This document shows, one piece after another, positions 10,008-20,872 of a stretch of DNA of 64,000 bases. The position numbers and the translations under genes were made by a program. The first letter of the stretch is position 1, and each line of letters starts with the position of its first letter. The notes below the pieces were generated by a model. That model did no database searches. It saw only the letters and a program-made list of their open reading frames with translations, and had not been told where the DNA came from. The stretch is from contig JBIKLY010000006.1 of the NCBI GenBank assembly GCA_044359525.1, positions 1-64,000 on the forward strand, given 5' to 3'. This DNA is from CAJBIL01 sp044359525. GTDB lineage: Bacteria; Pseudomonadota; Gammaproteobacteria; Burkholderiales; Rhodocyclaceae.

Positions 10008-11735
10008 ATGAGCAAGCCTGAGCCCACCAGCACCGCAGAATATCTACAGAGCCTCGGTAAGGAGTTGGCGCGCAAGCGTGTGCTGCTTATCGACCGCCAC
10101 CCGAGCGCGCGCAATTCCCTGCGCATCATGCTTTCCAGCCTCGACATCAGCGCGGTGCACAATGCCGGAACCACCGCCGAGGTGCTGCGCCAGGTCAAGG
10201 CAAACCGATTTGACATTCTCTTGTCGGACTACATTCTTGATGATGGCCGGGACGGTCAGCAGCTCCTGGAAGAGCTACGCCAGCAACACCTCATCTCCTT
10301 ATCCACGGTATTCATCATCATCACCAGTGAGCGGGCTTACCACAACGTCGTTTCAGTTGCCGAGCTCGGGCCGGATGATTATCTGATCAAGCCTTTCACC
10401 GCTGACCAGCTGCAAGGCCGGCTGGTACGCGCCGTTTATAAAAAGCAGTTCTTCGGGAAGGTCTACGAACACCTCGACAACGGCTCCTTCGTCGAGGCGC
10501 TCGCGGCCTGCGAGGTTCTGATCGGACGCGACGGCGGCTTTCTCTACGATACGCTGCGTCTCAAGGGAGAGATTCTCAACGCGCTTGGTCGCTACGATGA
10601 AGCCCAGACGGTGTATCAGCAGGTACTTGAGAACCGTATGGTGCCGTGGGCACGCATGGGCCTGGCGATTGCGCTACGCGGGCAGGAGCAGCTGGTTGAG
10701 GCGGAGGCGCTTGGCGAGTCGATTGTCGAGGACTTCCCCGAATACCTGGCAGCCTATGACTTCGTCGCCGGTGTTCGCGAGGAAATGGGCAAACTCGCCG
10801 AAGCGCAGGAGATGTTGCACCAGGCCGCCGTAATCTCGCCGAACAACTCGCTGCGCCAACGCATGGTCGGCGATGTAGCGGTGCGCAACGACGATCTGGA
10901 TGCCGCAGAAAAAGCGTACGGCAAAGTGCTCGACCGCCATCGCGGATCCTCGCTCAAAAATATCGATGACTACACCAATCTCTCGCGGGTGATGCTTGAT
11001 CGAGGGCACACCGAAGGCGCCAAAAAAGTATCGCAGGAACTACGCCGTGACTGGCGCGGCAGCAAGCAGGGAGAACTGGCTGCGCTGGTTATGGAAAGCC
11101 TGTGTGCCGAAAAGGAAGGCGAACCGGCAAAAGCCAAGCAGGCGCTGGATAAGGCACTCACCCTGCAAAACGCCCTGCAGGCCGAAGGAAAAGAAGGAAG
11201 CGTCTCGCAAAAACTGTCGGTCGATCTGGCACGGGCCTGCCTGGCCAGCGGTGACGAAGCTACCGCACAGGAAATTCTGCGCAAGGTTGCGGCAGAGAAC
11301 CACGAAGACCGAAGCATGATCGCGCATATTCAGGGCGTGTTTGCAAAAACCGGCAACGAAGCAGCCGGCCAGGCGCTTCTCGCCCAGGTTGGCAAAGAGA
11401 TTGTCGAGCTCAACAATCGTGGCGTGCTGGCAGCGCGCAGTGGTGACCTTGAGGCCTCGGTGCAGCTGCTAATCGAAGCCGCCGAGCGCGTTCCCAACCT
11501 GCAGTTTCTGGTCAACGCCACAAAAGCGATTTTTACCCTGCTTGAACGCAAGGGCTGGGACGAGGAAATGGCTGAACGTGGCCTGCGCTACCTGCAAATG
11601 GCGCAGACAAAGGACATGCGCAACGCCCGGGTGGTTTCGGCACGAGAGCTCTACCAGCGCGCGGCGCGCAAATTCGGAATCGCTATCGTCCCGCTCGGCG
11701 GCATGCGCGGCGACGGTGCATCAAGCGCTGCCTAA
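10008..11735 (+). CDS. CheY-like receiver protein with tetratricopeptide repeats
   Basis: A 575-residue cytoplasmic protein with a receiver domain at about 24-140: Asp29, phospho-acceptor Asp74 (LLSDYIL), Thr106 and Lys128 (LIKPF). A long helical region of TPR units follows (for example YDEAQTVYQQVLENRMVPWA and AEKAYGKVLDRH). There is no DNA-binding or enzymatic output domain, so output is probably a phosphorylation-dependent protein interaction. Related RR-TPR proteins occur in betaproteobacteria and pseudomonads. No histidine kinase lies next to it, and its partners are unknown. It converges on livF, with 37 bp between. Confidence 0.85.
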   Translation: MSKPEPTSTAEYLQSLGKELARKRVLLIDRHPSARNSLRIMLSSLDISAVHNAGTTAEVLRQVKANRFDILLSDYILDDGRDGQQLLEELRQQHLISLSTVFIIITSERAYHNVVSVAELGPDDYLIKPFTADQLQGRLVRAVYKKQFFGKVYEHLDNGSFVEALAACEVLIGRDGGFLYDTLRLKGEILNALGRYDEAQTVYQQVLENRMVPWARMGLAIALRGQEQLVEAEALGESIVEDFPEYLAAYDFVAGVREEMGKLAEAQEMLHQAAVISPNNSLRQRMVGDVAVRNDDLDAAEKAYGKVLDRHRGSSLKNIDDYTNLSRVMLDRGHTEGAKKVSQELRRDWRGSKQGELAALVMESLCAEKEGEPAKAKQALDKALTLQNALQAEGKEGSVSQKLSVDLARACLASGDEATAQEILRKVAAENHEDRSMIAHIQGVFAKTGNEAAGQALLAQVGKEIVELNNRGVLAARSGDLEASVQLLIEAAERVPNLQFLVNATKAIFTLLERKGWDEEMAERGLRYLQMAQTKDMRNARVVSARELYQRAARKFGIAIVPLGGMRGDGASSAA

Positions 11736-11772
11736 AAGCGTTTCATCAACCACGTAGAAACAACGGCTGGCA

Positions 11773-12540
11773 TCAGTGCCGGCCACCCAGACCGAGATAG
11801 CTTTCAATCACACGCGGGTCATTGGCCAGCTCGCTGCTCGGGCCTTCCAGTGACACTTCACCGGTCTCCAGCACGTAGCCATAGTCGGCTACCTGTAGCG
11901 CCACACGGGCATTCTGTTCGACCAGCAAGATCGATACACCCGTCTTTTTCAGCTCGGCGACGATGCGGAAAATTTCCTTGATGATCAAGGGTGCAAGCCC
12001 GAGACTGGGTTCATCGAGCATCAGCAGTTTGGGTTTGGCCATCAAGGCACGACCCATCGCCAGCATCTGCCGCTCACCGCCGGAAAGCGTTCCGGCCAGC
12101 TGCTCGCGACGCTCGCGCAGGCGCGGGAAGATGTCGAAAACCTGATCCATCGTTTCCAGTTCGTCGCGATGGCCGACGCGATAGCGATCAAAAGCGCCGA
12201 GCAGTAGGTTGTCGCTCACACTCATCTCGCCAAACAACTCACGCTTTTCGGGAACCAGGGTAATACCCTGACGTACCAGCTTTTCGACCTGACGCCCGGC
12301 ACCTTGTCGTTCGCCGAGGTAGGCGATCTCGCCGCGCGCCGGCAACAAGCCCATCAAGGCACAAAGCAAGGTGGTTTTCCCGGCGCCATTGGGGCCGATC
12401 ACGGTAACGATTTCGCCCTTGCTGATTTTCAGGTTGATGTGATGCAGCGCTTCAACCTTGCCGTAGCTCACCGACAGGTCACGCACTTCCAGCAGCACCG
12501 GCTTTTTCTCGACCTCGTTGAGGCTGCTCATCACGTTCAT
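11773..12540 (-). CDS. livF: Branched-chain amino acid-type ABC transporter, ATP-binding protein LivF
   Basis: Second ATPase of a LivKHMGF (HAAT) importer, 255 residues. Walker A GPNGAGKTT (49-57), signature LSGGE (152-156) and Walker B LMLDEP (173-178) are intact. The family block LVPEKRELFGEMSV (here in place of the usual VPEGRxxF) is present. The start overlaps the end of the fused livMG gene by 4 nt (ATGA), so the two are co-translated. The substrate may be a branched-chain amino acid, amide or urea-type solute; the sequence alone does not decide. Confidence 0.93.
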   Translation of the reverse strand: MNVMSSLNEVEKKPVLLEVRDLSVSYGKVEALHHINLKISKGEIVTVIGPNGAGKTTLLCALMGLLPARGEIAYLGERQGAGRQVEKLVRQGITLVPEKRELFGEMSVSDNLLLGAFDRYRVGHRDELETMDQVFDIFPRLRERREQLAGTLSGGERQMLAMGRALMAKPKLLMLDEPSLGLAPLIIKEIFRIVAELKKTGVSILLVEQNARVALQVADYGYVLETGEVSLEGPSSELANDPRVIESYLGLGGRH

Positions 12541-14297
12541 TCGACGCCTCCGAGGTAGGCTTCGAGCACCGCCGGGTTGCGCTGTACTTCTTCGGGCAGG
12601 CCCTCGGCCAGCTTCTGGCCAAACTCCATGACGACCACGCGGTCGGCCACGCCCATCACGAAATCCATGTCGTGCTCGACCAGCAGGATACCCATACCTT
12701 CACCACGCAAGCGGCGCAACAGGTCAGCGAGCGCCTGCTTTTCGAGGTAACGCAAGCCGGCAGCCGGCTCATCGAGGAGCAGCAGACAGGGGTCGGCGGC
12801 CAACGCGCGGGCGATTTCGACAATGCGTTGCTTGCCCAGCGGCAGGCTATTGGCCGTGTCGTACATGTGTTCGGCAAGGCCACAGCGCTCAATCTGCAGA
12901 GCCGCTTCGTGCAGCAGGCGGGCTTCTTCGCCGCGATCGGCGCGGCAGGCGGCGTGGATGACGTTCTTGCGACCGCGCAGGTGTGCGCCGATAGCGACGT
13001 TTTCAAGAACGCTCATGGTCGGCAGCAGGCGTACGTGCTGGAAGCTGCGGCTCATGCCGCGCCGGGCGATCTCGCGCGCGGCAAGGGACTCGATGCGCTC
13101 GCCGCAAAAGCTGATTTCGCCGGAAGTCACCGGATCGACGCCCGAGATGCCGTTAAACATGGTGCTCTTGCCGGCGCCGTTCGGCCCGATCAGCGCCATG
13201 ATTTCAGCCGCGCGTACGCTGAAATTCATCTTGTTGTTGGCAACCAGCCCACCGAAGCATTTGCTCGCGTCTTTTATCTCCAATAGGACGCTGCCGGCGA
13301 GCGGAATGGCGCGACGCGGCAGCGCTTCGGCCTTGTCCACGCGGGGGCGATCGACGCGTTCGGGGAAGAAACACAGGATGATCGGCCACACGCCGTCGCG
13401 CGCGCGGTGCAGCACAAAGATCATCAGCAGGCCGAAAACGATCATCTCGAAATTGCCGCTCTGGCCCAATAACTGCGGCAGCCAGTCCTGCAGCCATTGC
13501 TTGAGGATGGTGATCAAACCGGCGCCGAGCAGCGCGCCCCAGACATGACCAACGCCGCCGACGACGACCATGAACAGGTATTCGATGCCCTGCGTCAGCG
13601 AGAACGGTGTCGGATTCACAAAGCGCTGCAGATGCGCGTAAAGCCAGCCCGAAAGGCAGGCGTAGAGTGCGGCGATGGTGAAAATCACGATCTTCGAGCG
13701 CGGCGTATTGACGCCCATTGCTTCGGCCATCAGCGAACCGCCCTTGAGCGCCCGAATGGCGCGCCCCTCGCGTGAATCAAGCAGGTTGCGCGTGGCGACG
13801 ACGATGAGCAGCAACATCGCCCAGATCAGGTAATAAAACTCGCGACCGGACTTGATTTCGAAACCTGCGAGCTGCAGTGCCGGTATCCCGGAAATTCCGG
13901 TATGTCCGCCGAGAAAGTCTAGATTTCCGAACAGGTAATAGAGGCTGATCCCCCAGGCGATGGTGCCAAGCGGGAGAAAATGGCCGGAGAGACGCAGCGT
14001 AATCACACCGATCGAATACGCAACGACAGCGGTAACGGCCAGACCTGTGGGCAAGGTGAGCCACGGCGAAACACCGTGAACGGTGGTCAGATAGGCCGTT
14101 GTATAAGCGCCCAGACCGACAAAAGCGGCTTGTCCGAAAGAAGTCAGCCCACCAACGCCGGTGAGCAATACGAGGCCGAGGGCGACGATGGCATACAGAC
14201 CGATGTAGTTGAGCAGGGTGACATAAAACTCGGGCAAAACCAGCGGCCCGAGGAGTAGCGCAGCGACGAAGATGAATGGTGCTTTCCGGTTTTTCAT
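12537..14297 (-). CDS. Fused ABC transporter permease and ATP-binding protein (LivM-LivG)
   Basis: One 586-residue protein that joins two normally separate subunits of a LivKHMGF importer. Residues 1 to about 310 are a LivM-type permease with about ten membrane segments and the [17 protein letters not shown] block. A linker runs from about 311 to 335. Residues 336-586 are a LivG-type ATPase with Walker [10 protein letters not shown] (371-379), the LivG-type signature LPLGKQ (485-490) and Walker B LLLLDEP (505-511). No stop or frameshift interrupts it. Such fusions exist in some proteobacteria. It lies between livH (3 nt away) and livF (overlapping). Confidence 0.93.
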   Translation of the reverse strand: MKNRKAPFIFVAALLLGPLVLPEFYVTLLNYIGLYAIVALGLVLLTGVGGLTSFGQAAFVGLGAYTTAYLTTVHGVSPWLTLPTGLAVTAVVAYSIGVITLRLSGHFLPLGTIAWGISLYYLFGNLDFLGGHTGISGIPALQLAGFEIKSGREFYYLIWAMLLLIVVATRNLLDSREGRAIRALKGGSLMAEAMGVNTPRSKIVIFTIAALYACLSGWLYAHLQRFVNPTPFSLTQGIEYLFMVVVGGVGHVWGALLGAGLITILKQWLQDWLPQLLGQSGNFEMIVFGLLMIFVLHRARDGVWPIILCFFPERVDRPRVDKAEALPRRAIPLAGSVLLEIKDASKCFGGLVANNKMNFSVRAAEIMALIGPNGAGKSTMFNGISGVDPVTSGEISFCGERIESLAAREIARRGMSRSFQHVRLLPTMSVLENVAIGAHLRGRKNVIHAACRADRGEEARLLHEAALQIERCGLAEHMYDTANSLPLGKQRIVEIARALAADPCLLLLDEPAAGLRYLEKQALADLLRRLRGEGMGILLVEHDMDFVMGVADRVVVMEFGQKLAEGLPEEVQRNPAVLEAYLGGVE

Positions 14298-14300
14298 CGC

Positions 14301-15338
14301 CTACTCGTCTTCCTCAACGTGACGCGTGCCCAGCGAACGCCATAGTAGTACCGGAATGATCAGGGTGAAGACGATCACCTCCTTGAAAGCGCTGGCCCAG
14401 AAAGATGAGTAGGATTCAAGCAGGCCGACCAGGATGGCGCCGACGGCCGCCACCGGATAACTCGCCAGACCGCCGATGATGGCGCCAACAAAGCCTTTCA
14501 AGCCGATCAAAAAACCCGAGTCGTAATAGATGGTGGTGATCGGTGAAATCAGCACGCCGGAAAAAGCACCGATCAGCGCGGCCAGCGTGAAGGAAAGCCG
14601 ACCGGCCATACTCGCCGAGATACCCATTAAACGGGCGCCGGTTCTGTTCATGGCGGTGGCTCGAAGCGCCTTACCGTAAATCGTTCGTTCAAAGAAAAAG
14701 TACAGCGCGACAATCAGAACGAGACTGGAGACGACGACCAGAACGGTTTGCCCCTGCAGTAAGGCGTCGCCAATCTCGAAACTGGTATCGGTGAAAGCCG
14801 GCGTTCGTGAGCCTTCGGCGCCGAAGAAAAACAAGCCCAAACCGACCAGCGTGACATGCACCGCCACCGAGACGATCAACAGCACCAGCACCGACGCTTC
14901 GGCGATCGGCTGATAGGCAAGCCGGTAAATCATCGGGCCGAGCGGTACAACCAGCATGAAAGTGAGGACAACCTGCACCGGCAGGGACAAGGTCGCGGGT
15001 GAGACAACAAACAGCGCACCGGCAAAGATCAGCGGAATGACGCAATTCAGCAGAATACCCGGGAGTATCCGGCCAAATTGGCGCTCACGAAGCGCCCTTG
15101 ATACTTCGATGACGGTAATCGCGACGCCCATCGCCAACAACAGCCAGAGCGTTCCGGGGAATTTTCCGGCCTGCAGACTGGCGAGGGTCAGCGCACCAAA
15201 TGCGACGAATTCACCTTGCGGGATAAATATTACGCGGGTTACCGCAAAAACCAGGACCAGCGCCAGCGCCAGCAGCGCATAAACGGCCCCATTGGTGATG
15301 CCATCCTGGGCAAGCAGCAATGCAATCTGCAGATCCAT
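14301..15338 (-). CDS. livH: Branched-chain amino acid-type ABC transporter permease LivH
   Basis: Inner-membrane permease partner of the fused LivM-LivG protein, 345 residues. The N-terminal block [19 protein letters not shown] is the LivH hallmark, with later membrane segments and the conserved [11 protein letters not shown] region. At 345 residues it is longer than E. coli LivH (308), mainly through an extra central hydrophobic stretch. It is transcribed with livK upstream (185-nt gap with a hairpin) and livMG downstream. Confidence 0.92.
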   Translation of the reverse strand: MDLQIALLLAQDGITNGAVYALLALALVLVFAVTRVIFIPQGEFVAFGALTLASLQAGKFPGTLWLLLAMGVAITVIEVSRALRERQFGRILPGILLNCVIPLIFAGALFVVSPATLSLPVQVVLTFMLVVPLGPMIYRLAYQPIAEASVLVLLIVSVAVHVTLVGLGLFFFGAEGSRTPAFTDTSFEIGDALLQGQTVLVVVSSLVLIVALYFFFERTIYGKALRATAMNRTGARLMGISASMAGRLSFTLAALIGAFSGVLISPITTIYYDSGFLIGLKGFVGAIIGGLASYPVAAVGAILVGLLESYSSFWASAFKEVIVFTLIIPVLLWRSLGTRHVEEDE

Positions 15339-15480
15339 GAAACGCGGTTCCAGTCGATGCCCGACCGAACGCCGCGCTTGCGCGGGCGATCAGGGCTTGC
15401 GGAGATAGCAGGGCGACGGCCGGGAACAGCCAATCCGGTCCCGACACGCCGGTAAAGCGGGGATGATACCAAAGCTGCCC

Positions 15481-15513
15481 CCTTGAGTGCCTGAATGCGG
15501 CAGACACTCAAGG
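15481..15513 (-). terminator. Hairpin between livK and livH
   Basis: The arms CCTTGAGTG (15481-15489) and CACTCAAGG (15505-15513) pair perfectly around a 15-nt loop, 10 nt after the livK stop. No T-run follows on the minus strand, so it is more likely an attenuating or mRNA-protecting structure. Such a structure would keep the binding protein in excess of the membrane subunits. The remaining part of the 185-bp gap shows nothing else. Confidence 0.55.
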
Positions 15514-15523
15514 TGGCAAGGTT

Positions 15524-16678
15524 TTACTTCGCAAGCTTCCAGGCACCGCCTTCAATCTTCACCATGACGCGTGCGCGCTGGTCGAAACCCAGGTGATCCT
15601 GTGCGCTGAGATTGAAGACGCCATGCGTTGCCGTCAGGTCCTTCGTGCTCTCGAGCGCATCACGCAAGGCCTTGCGGAACTCGGGCGTACCCGGTGCAGC
15701 CTTTTTCAGCGCTTCGGGAAGCGCGCTCAACAGCAGCTTGCTGGCGTCCCAGGCGTGCGCACCAAAAGTGGATACACTTCCCTTCCCGTGCGCCGCCTCG
15801 TACTTTGCCACGTAATCCAGCGCAACCTTCTTGATCGGATTGCTGTCGGGCAGTTGCGCCGCCACCAGCACCGCGCCCGCAGGCAGGAAGGTACCTTCGC
15901 AGTCCTTGCCGCAAACGCGCAGAAAGTCGGCATTTGCCACACCATGCGTCTGATACATGATGCCCTTGTAGCCTTTTTCCTTGAGTGATTTCTGCGGCAA
16001 GGCAGCAGGGGTTCCGGCGCCGCCAACCAACACGGCGTCAGGCTTGGCGGCGAGGATTTTCAGAACCTGTCCGGTCACCGACGTATCCGCGCGGTTAAAA
16101 CGCTCATTACCGACGATCCTGATCTTGCGTACTTCGGCAATTTTGGCGAACTCATTCCACCAACCTTCACCATAGGCATCGGCAAAGCCGATGTAGGCGA
16201 CGGTTTTGATGTTGTTATTGGTCATGTGTTCGACAATCGCCGTCGCCATTTGAGCGTCATTCTGCGGCGTCTTGAAGACCCAGGCGCGCTTGGCATCCAT
16301 CGGCTCGATAATACGCGCCGATGCTGCCATGGCGATCATCGGCGTTTCCCCTTCGGCAGCAATGTCGATCATCGCCAGCGAATTCGGCGTAATCGTCGAA
16401 CCAATAATCACGTCAACCTTGTTCTCGGCGATCAGTTTTTTGGTGTTCTTGACGGCAGTGGTTGTATCGGACGCATCATCAAGAACAATGTAGTTGATCT
16501 TCTGGCCAGCAACCGTCGTTGGCATCAGCGCAAAAGTATTTTTCTCCGGAATGCCCAGAGACGCCGCCGGGCCGGTTGCGGATAGCGTCACGCCAACATT
16601 GATATCGGCATGGACCGCAGCGGTATTGCCAACAGCCGCTACCGTGAATAGCATGGCGACCAGTTTTTTGATTGTCAT
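15524..16678 (-). CDS. livK: ABC transporter substrate-binding protein (LivK-like, periplasmic)
   Basis: Periplasmic type I binding protein of the Leu/Ile/Val family, 384 residues. A signal peptide of about 24 residues ends at AAVHA before DINVGVTLSATGPAASLG, the typical start of the mature domain. Two alpha/beta lobes follow. It is the first gene of the livKH(MG)F unit and is expected to be the most highly expressed. The ligand cannot be read from sequence; branched-chain amino acids or related amides are the family default. Confidence 0.92.
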   Translation of the reverse strand: MTIKKLVAMLFTVAAVGNTAAVHADINVGVTLSATGPAASLGIPEKNTFALMPTTVAGQKINYIVLDDASDTTTAVKNTKKLIAENKVDVIIGSTITPNSLAMIDIAAEGETPMIAMAASARIIEPMDAKRAWVFKTPQNDAQMATAIVEHMTNNNIKTVAYIGFADAYGEGWWNEFAKIAEVRKIRIVGNERFNRADTSVTGQVLKILAAKPDAVLVGGAGTPAALPQKSLKEKGYKGIMYQTHGVANADFLRVCGKDCEGTFLPAGAVLVAAQLPDSNPIKKVALDYVAKYEAAHGKGSVSTFGAHAWDASKLLLSALPEALKKAAPGTPEFRKALRDALESTKDLTATHGVFNLSAQDHLGFDQRARVMVKIEGGAWKLAK

Positions 16679-16770
16679 ATCGTCTCCCTCCTGTTTTTTG
16701 GTTTAATGACGCCATCAGTCGTTCCGGTGGCGAGGGCTCATTGTGCGGTTACTCGGTCCGCAAGACAAGA

Positions 16771-17535
16771 TCAAATGAACGTGTCGTAGGCGAACCTGAG
16801 AATCAGTGCGCTCACTACGAGCAAAAAAATCTGTCGGACAAACCCGCTCCCGTAACGCAAAGCAAGCTGACTGCCGGCCAGCGAGCCAAGAACGTTGAAA
16901 ACCGCCATCAGCACCGCAATTGCCGGAAGCAGATAGCCGTTCGGGACAAAATAGGCGAGTGCCGCGAGATTGGTTGCCACATTGACGACTTTAGCGGCGG
17001 CTGAGGCGTGCAAAAAGTCAAAACCAAAAAAACGGATGAACAGAAAGATCAGGAAGCTGCCTGTTCCCGGACCGAAGAATCCGTCATAGAAGCCAATGAT
17101 TCCGCCAGCAATCAACGCATAGGAAAACTCGATACGGCCGGCATGCTGTGGCCGATGTACAGCACCAAAATCCTTGTACCGGAAAGTGTAAGCCGCAGCA
17201 CCAACGAGCAAAATCAGTATCATCGGCCGCAGCACTTCACGCGGTAGCCAGGCAACTGCCATCGCCCCGAGGTATGAGAAGACAAACGCGGCCATTGCGG
17301 CTGGCAAGGTCGTGCGCCACGGCATGCGGACGCGCGACGCATAGCGCCAGGCGGCATTGCTTGTACCGAAAACACTCGAAAATTTATTGGTGCCGAAGAG
17401 GCTTGCCGGCGATTCTCCGGGCAGAGCAGTGAATAATGCCGGGATCTGGATCAAGCCACCTCCCCCGACAACTGCGTCGATCAGGCCGGCAGCAAGCGCC
17501 GCCAGAGCCAGACTTACGAGAACAGCACTATCCAC
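16771..17535 (-). CDS. TauE/SafE-family sulfite/organosulfonate-type permease
   Basis: Integral membrane protein of 254 residues with about eight membrane segments. The TauE/SafE (YfcA-type) hallmarks are GLIDAVVGGGGLIQIPAL near the N-terminus and GFYDGFFGPGTGSFLIF in the second half, the paired repeats of the family. Members export or import sulfite, sulfoacetate or other small organic anions; the substrate here is unknown. It is transcribed toward livK with a 92-bp gap, and mnmE lies 19 nt upstream on the same strand. Confidence 0.88.
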   Translation of the reverse strand: MDSAVLVSLALAALAAGLIDAVVGGGGLIQIPALFTALPGESPASLFGTNKFSSVFGTSNAAWRYASRVRMPWRTTLPAAMAAFVFSYLGAMAVAWLPREVLRPMILILLVGAAAYTFRYKDFGAVHRPQHAGRIEFSYALIAGGIIGFYDGFFGPGTGSFLIFLFIRFFGFDFLHASAAAKVVNVATNLAALAYFVPNGYLLPAIAVLMAVFNVLGSLAGSQLALRYGSGFVRQIFLLVVSALILRFAYDTFI

Positions 17536-17554
17536 GAGCTTTCATCCGGTACGC

Positions 17555-18946
17555 TTACTTTCCAATACAGAATCGCCCGAATATTTCACCCAGCAAATCG
17601 TCGGCGCTGAATTCACCGGTGATACTGCTGAGCGATTGTTGCGCCAGGCGTAGCTCTTCGGCAAACAGTTCAAGTTGCGGCAAGCGTTCCTGAGCGCTTT
17701 TGATATGTTGTTGCGCTTCGGCAAGCGCGCGCAGATGGCGTTCGCGGGCGATGAATACGTCCTCGGTCGGCTGCCAGCCGGCGATGCGCAGCAGTTCCTG
17801 CCGCAACAAATCAATCCCCTCACCACTTTTTACCGACAGTGAAATGCCTACGCCGTAAGCATCGCTTTCATGACGCTCGTCGTGTCGTTCGGCGGCGCGG
17901 CCGGCCAGATCGATTTTGTTATAGACGGTGATACGGGCAAGGTGGGGCGGCAATTGCGCGAGAATGGTGCGTTCGGCTTCACCGCTGCCGGTTCGTGCGT
18001 CCACCAGCAACACCAGCACGTCGGCACGCTCGATCTCACGCCAGGTACGTTCGATGCCGATTTTTTCGATTTCATCGTTGGTTTCGCGCAAGCCGGCGGT
18101 ATCGATCACGTGTAGGGGAATGCCTTCAAGTTGCAGGCTGCCGCGCACGATATCGCGCGTTGTCCCGGCGATCGGCGTAACAATCGCCAGTTCGTCGCCT
18201 GCGAGGCGGTTCAGCAGACTCGACTTGCCGACGTTGGGCTGCCCGGCGAGGACGACGTGCAGCCCGCCTTGCAGCAATTTGCCCTGCCGGGCGCGGTCAA
18301 ACACGCTGACAAGACGCTGCCGCAGGCGATCAAGACGACCAAAGGCATCGGCCGATTGAAGAAAATCGACCTCTTCATCGGGGAAATCAAGCGTCGCTTC
18401 AACCAGCGCGCGCAGTTCGATCAATTGTTCGACAAGTGCATGAACTTCTCTGGAAAACTCGCCCTGCAAGGAGCGCACTGCGCTGCGGACGGCGCTTGCC
18501 GTCGAGGCATCGATCAGGTCGATTACCGCCTCGGCCTGCGCCAGATCAAGTTTGCCGTTGAGATAGGCGCGGCGGGTAAATTCGCCAGGCTCGGCAAGGC
18601 GCGCGCCAAGATCCAGGCAGCGTGCCAGCAGCAACAGCATGACGACCGGACCGCCATGGCCCTGCAGCTCGACAACGTCTTCGCCGGTAAAGGAGTGTGG
18701 CGCGGGGAAATGCAGCAGCAGGCCGCTATCGATGACGCTACCGTCTTCGGCGTAAAAATTGACGAGCGCGGCTTGACGGGCGGCGGGTTGCTTGCCACTC
18801 AGCCTGAGGACAAAGGAAGCAAGCGTTTTCCCCGAGATGCGGACAACACCGATGCCGCCACGGCCGGGGGCCGTGGCGATCGCTGCTATTGTCGTGACGA
18901 CCGGGCCCGGATCAGGCCTTGGCGTCGTTGGCGGCTTTCCCGCCAC
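17555..18946 (-). CDS. mnmE: tRNA modification GTPase MnmE (TrmE)
   Basis: K+-dependent GTPase partner of MnmG in wobble-uridine modification. The N-terminal formyl-THF-binding domain begins [18 protein letters not shown]. The G domain contains [12 protein letters not shown], and the C-terminus ends in FCIGK with the functional Cys. The start is unclear because no ATG precedes the conserved N-terminus. The candidates are GTG at 18946 (used here) and TTG at 18982; both overlap the end of yidC by 35-71 nt, so coupling is likely. Length is about 463 residues (family about 455). Confidence 0.95.
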   Translation of the reverse strand: MAGKPPTTPRPDPGPVVTTIAAIATAPGRGGIGVVRISGKTLASFVLRLSGKQPAARQAALVNFYAEDGSVIDSGLLLHFPAPHSFTGEDVVELQGHGGPVVMLLLLARCLDLGARLAEPGEFTRRAYLNGKLDLAQAEAVIDLIDASTASAVRSAVRSLQGEFSREVHALVEQLIELRALVEATLDFPDEEVDFLQSADAFGRLDRLRQRLVSVFDRARQGKLLQGGLHVVLAGQPNVGKSSLLNRLAGDELAIVTPIAGTTRDIVRGSLQLEGIPLHVIDTAGLRETNDEIEKIGIERTWREIERADVLVLLVDARTGSGEAERTILAQLPPHLARITVYNKIDLAGRAAERHDERHESDAYGVGISLSVKSGEGIDLLRQELLRIAGWQPTEDVFIARERHLRALAEAQQHIKSAQERLPQLELFAEELRLAQQSLSSITGEFSADDLLGEIFGRFCIGK

Positions 18947-20636
18947 GTTCGACCATCCGCGTGATGTGCCATTGCTGGGCAATGGACAAGGTGTTGTTGA
19001 CTACCCAGTAAAGTACCAGACCGGCCGGGAAGAAGAAGAACATGCCGCCGAAGATAAAGGGCATGGCTATCATCACCTTGGCCTGGATCGGATCAGGTGG
19101 CGTCGGATTGAGCTTGGTCTGGATCAGCATGGTAATGACCATCAGTATCGGCAATAGACCAATGGGCATGTTGATGCCCGGAATAACGCCCAATAAGGTA
19201 TCCGGCGCAGACAAGTCGGTAATCCAGAGTATCCACGGCGCATTGCGCATTTCAACCGCACCCAGCAATGCCCAGTAGAGCGCGATGAAAACCGGAATCT
19301 GCACCAGAATCGGCAGACAGCCGCCCAGCGGATTGATTTTTTCGCGTTTGTAGAGCTCCATCATTTCCTGATTGAGTTTTACCCGGTCGCTGCCATGACG
19401 CTCCTTCAGGGCGACCAGAAGCGGCGTCACCGTGCGCATCTTGGCCATCGACTTGTAACTGGCCGCCGACAAGGGATAGAAGACCGCCTTGATGCCGATG
19501 GTTAACAGGACAATCGACCAGCCCCAGTTGCCAACCAGCTTGTGAATCGCATCCAGACACCAGAATATTGGTGCGGCGACGATGGTTAGCCAGCCATAGT
19601 CGACTACCAATGGCAGTCCCTGCGCGTCGACTCCGCCTTCTGCTGCCGGCTTGGCGAGCTGGTCCAGAATTGACTGGATTTGCGGGCCAGCATAAAGCGG
19701 CATCGACAGTGTTGTTTTTGCTCCGGGAGCGACTGCGCTTACCGGCACGATAACGCCGGCATTGTAGGCCACTGGCGTACTGCCTTCGACCTTGCGCATA
19801 TAGTATTCACGCGGTGTTTTTGCTGCAGGAAGCCAGGCCGCAACAAAATAGTGCTGCACCATGGCCAGCCAGCCGTTGTCAGCTTTGGTTGCGAACTTCG
19901 CTTTGCCCTTCTCCAGATCGGCAAAGTCGACCTTCTGGTATTTCTCCTGTTCGGTGTAAACCGACGGGCCGGTGAAAGTAGCAACCATCATGCTTTCACC
20001 GGCAGGTGCCAAAGCATCCCGCTGCAACTGGAAGTACGCGTACGGAGCAAGCTCCTTCTGGCTGCCGTTGTGTATCTCATAAGCAACGTCAATCAGATAG
20101 CTGCCGCGCGTGAATGTAAAAATCTTTGCGACTTTCACGCCATCGGCGTTTGTAGCTTCAAGCCGCAGCTGTAGCGTCTTGGCATCGGCGGCAAGTTCAC
20201 GATTTCCCGGAACAACCGAAAATAGTGTTTTGTGATTCGGCAGGGTGTCACCAATCAGGCCGCTTTGCGCACGATATTGATGTTTCGCTTCAAACAACGC
20301 GAGTTTCTTGTCCTTTTCTTCAATTGCATTGTAGCGATTGAGATCTAGATGGACGATGTCACCACCCAGCGTCGACACATCAGCCGACAAAAGATCGGTC
20401 TTGATGTTGACGGTTTCTGCCTTTGCCGGTGCAGTGGCAGTGGCAGTGGCAGCGACCGGCACGCCACCGTTAGCCGCCTGCAAATTGACCGAGGGTCGAG
20501 GCGTAGTTCCGTCGGCTTGCGCAGCGGTCGTCAGCGGGGGGGGTAACTTCGGATTGTTATATTGCTGCCAGGCGTCCCAGAGCATGACCAGGGAAAACGA
20601 AAATACAAGCAACAGGATAAGGCGTCGGTTGTCCAT
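18912..20636 (-). CDS. yidC: Membrane protein insertase YidC
   Basis: Inner-membrane insertase that works alone or with SecYEG; 574 residues. The N-terminal anchor [19 protein letters not shown] is followed by a large periplasmic beta domain and five C-terminal membrane segments. These contain [21 protein letters not shown] and the [14 protein letters not shown] block. The frame opens at a TTG (20651), but the ATG at 20636 gives the usual MDNRR start. The rpmH-rnpA-yidD-yidC-mnmE order is the classic origin-side cluster. Confidence 0.97.
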   Translation of the reverse strand: MDNRRLILLLVFSFSLVMLWDAWQQYNNPKLPPPLTTAAQADGTTPRPSVNLQAANGGVPVAATATATAPAKAETVNIKTDLLSADVSTLGGDIVHLDLNRYNAIEEKDKKLALFEAKHQYRAQSGLIGDTLPNHKTLFSVVPGNRELAADAKTLQLRLEATNADGVKVAKIFTFTRGSYLIDVAYEIHNGSQKELAPYAYFQLQRDALAPAGESMMVATFTGPSVYTEQEKYQKVDFADLEKGKAKFATKADNGWLAMVQHYFVAAWLPAAKTPREYYMRKVEGSTPVAYNAGVIVPVSAVAPGAKTTLSMPLYAGPQIQSILDQLAKPAAEGGVDAQGLPLVVDYGWLTIVAAPIFWCLDAIHKLVGNWGWSIVLLTIGIKAVFYPLSAASYKSMAKMRTVTPLLVALKERHGSDRVKLNQEMMELYKREKINPLGGCLPILVQIPVFIALYWALLGAVEMRNAPWILWITDLSAPDTLLGVIPGINMPIGLLPILMVITMLIQTKLNPTPPDPIQAKVMIAMPFIFGGMFFFFPAGLVLYWVVNNTLSIAQQWHITRMVERGGKAANDAKA

Positions 20637-20658
20637 GAACGGCCTATGCAATTAAATT

Positions 20659-20868
20659 TCAGGGTACGGGGTCAAAACCACCGGGATTCCAAGGGTGGCA
20701 ACGGGAAATGCGTTTAAGGCCGAGACGCGTGCCTTTCAGAGCACCGTGTTTTTCCAGGGCCTCGGCAGTGTATTCCGAACAACTGGGAAAAAATCGGCAG
20801 CGGCGCCCAAGCAGCGGGCTGATCGTGTATTGATAGATGCGGATCAATGCTAGCAACAACAGTTTCAT
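20659..20868 (-). CDS. yidD: Membrane protein insertion efficiency factor YidD
   Basis: Small amphipathic membrane-associated protein, 69 residues from the ATG at 20868. It carries the family motifs [17 protein letters not shown], with both conserved Cys, and [13 protein letters not shown]. The frame is open upstream to 21084, but that part overlaps rnpA in another frame and is not YidD. It lies 4 nt after rnpA and 22 nt before yidC. Confidence 0.95.
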   Translation of the reverse strand: MKLLLLALIRIYQYTISPLLGRRCRFFPSCSEYTAEALEKHGALKGTRLGLKRISRCHPWNPGGFDPVP

Positions 20869-20872
20869 CGGC

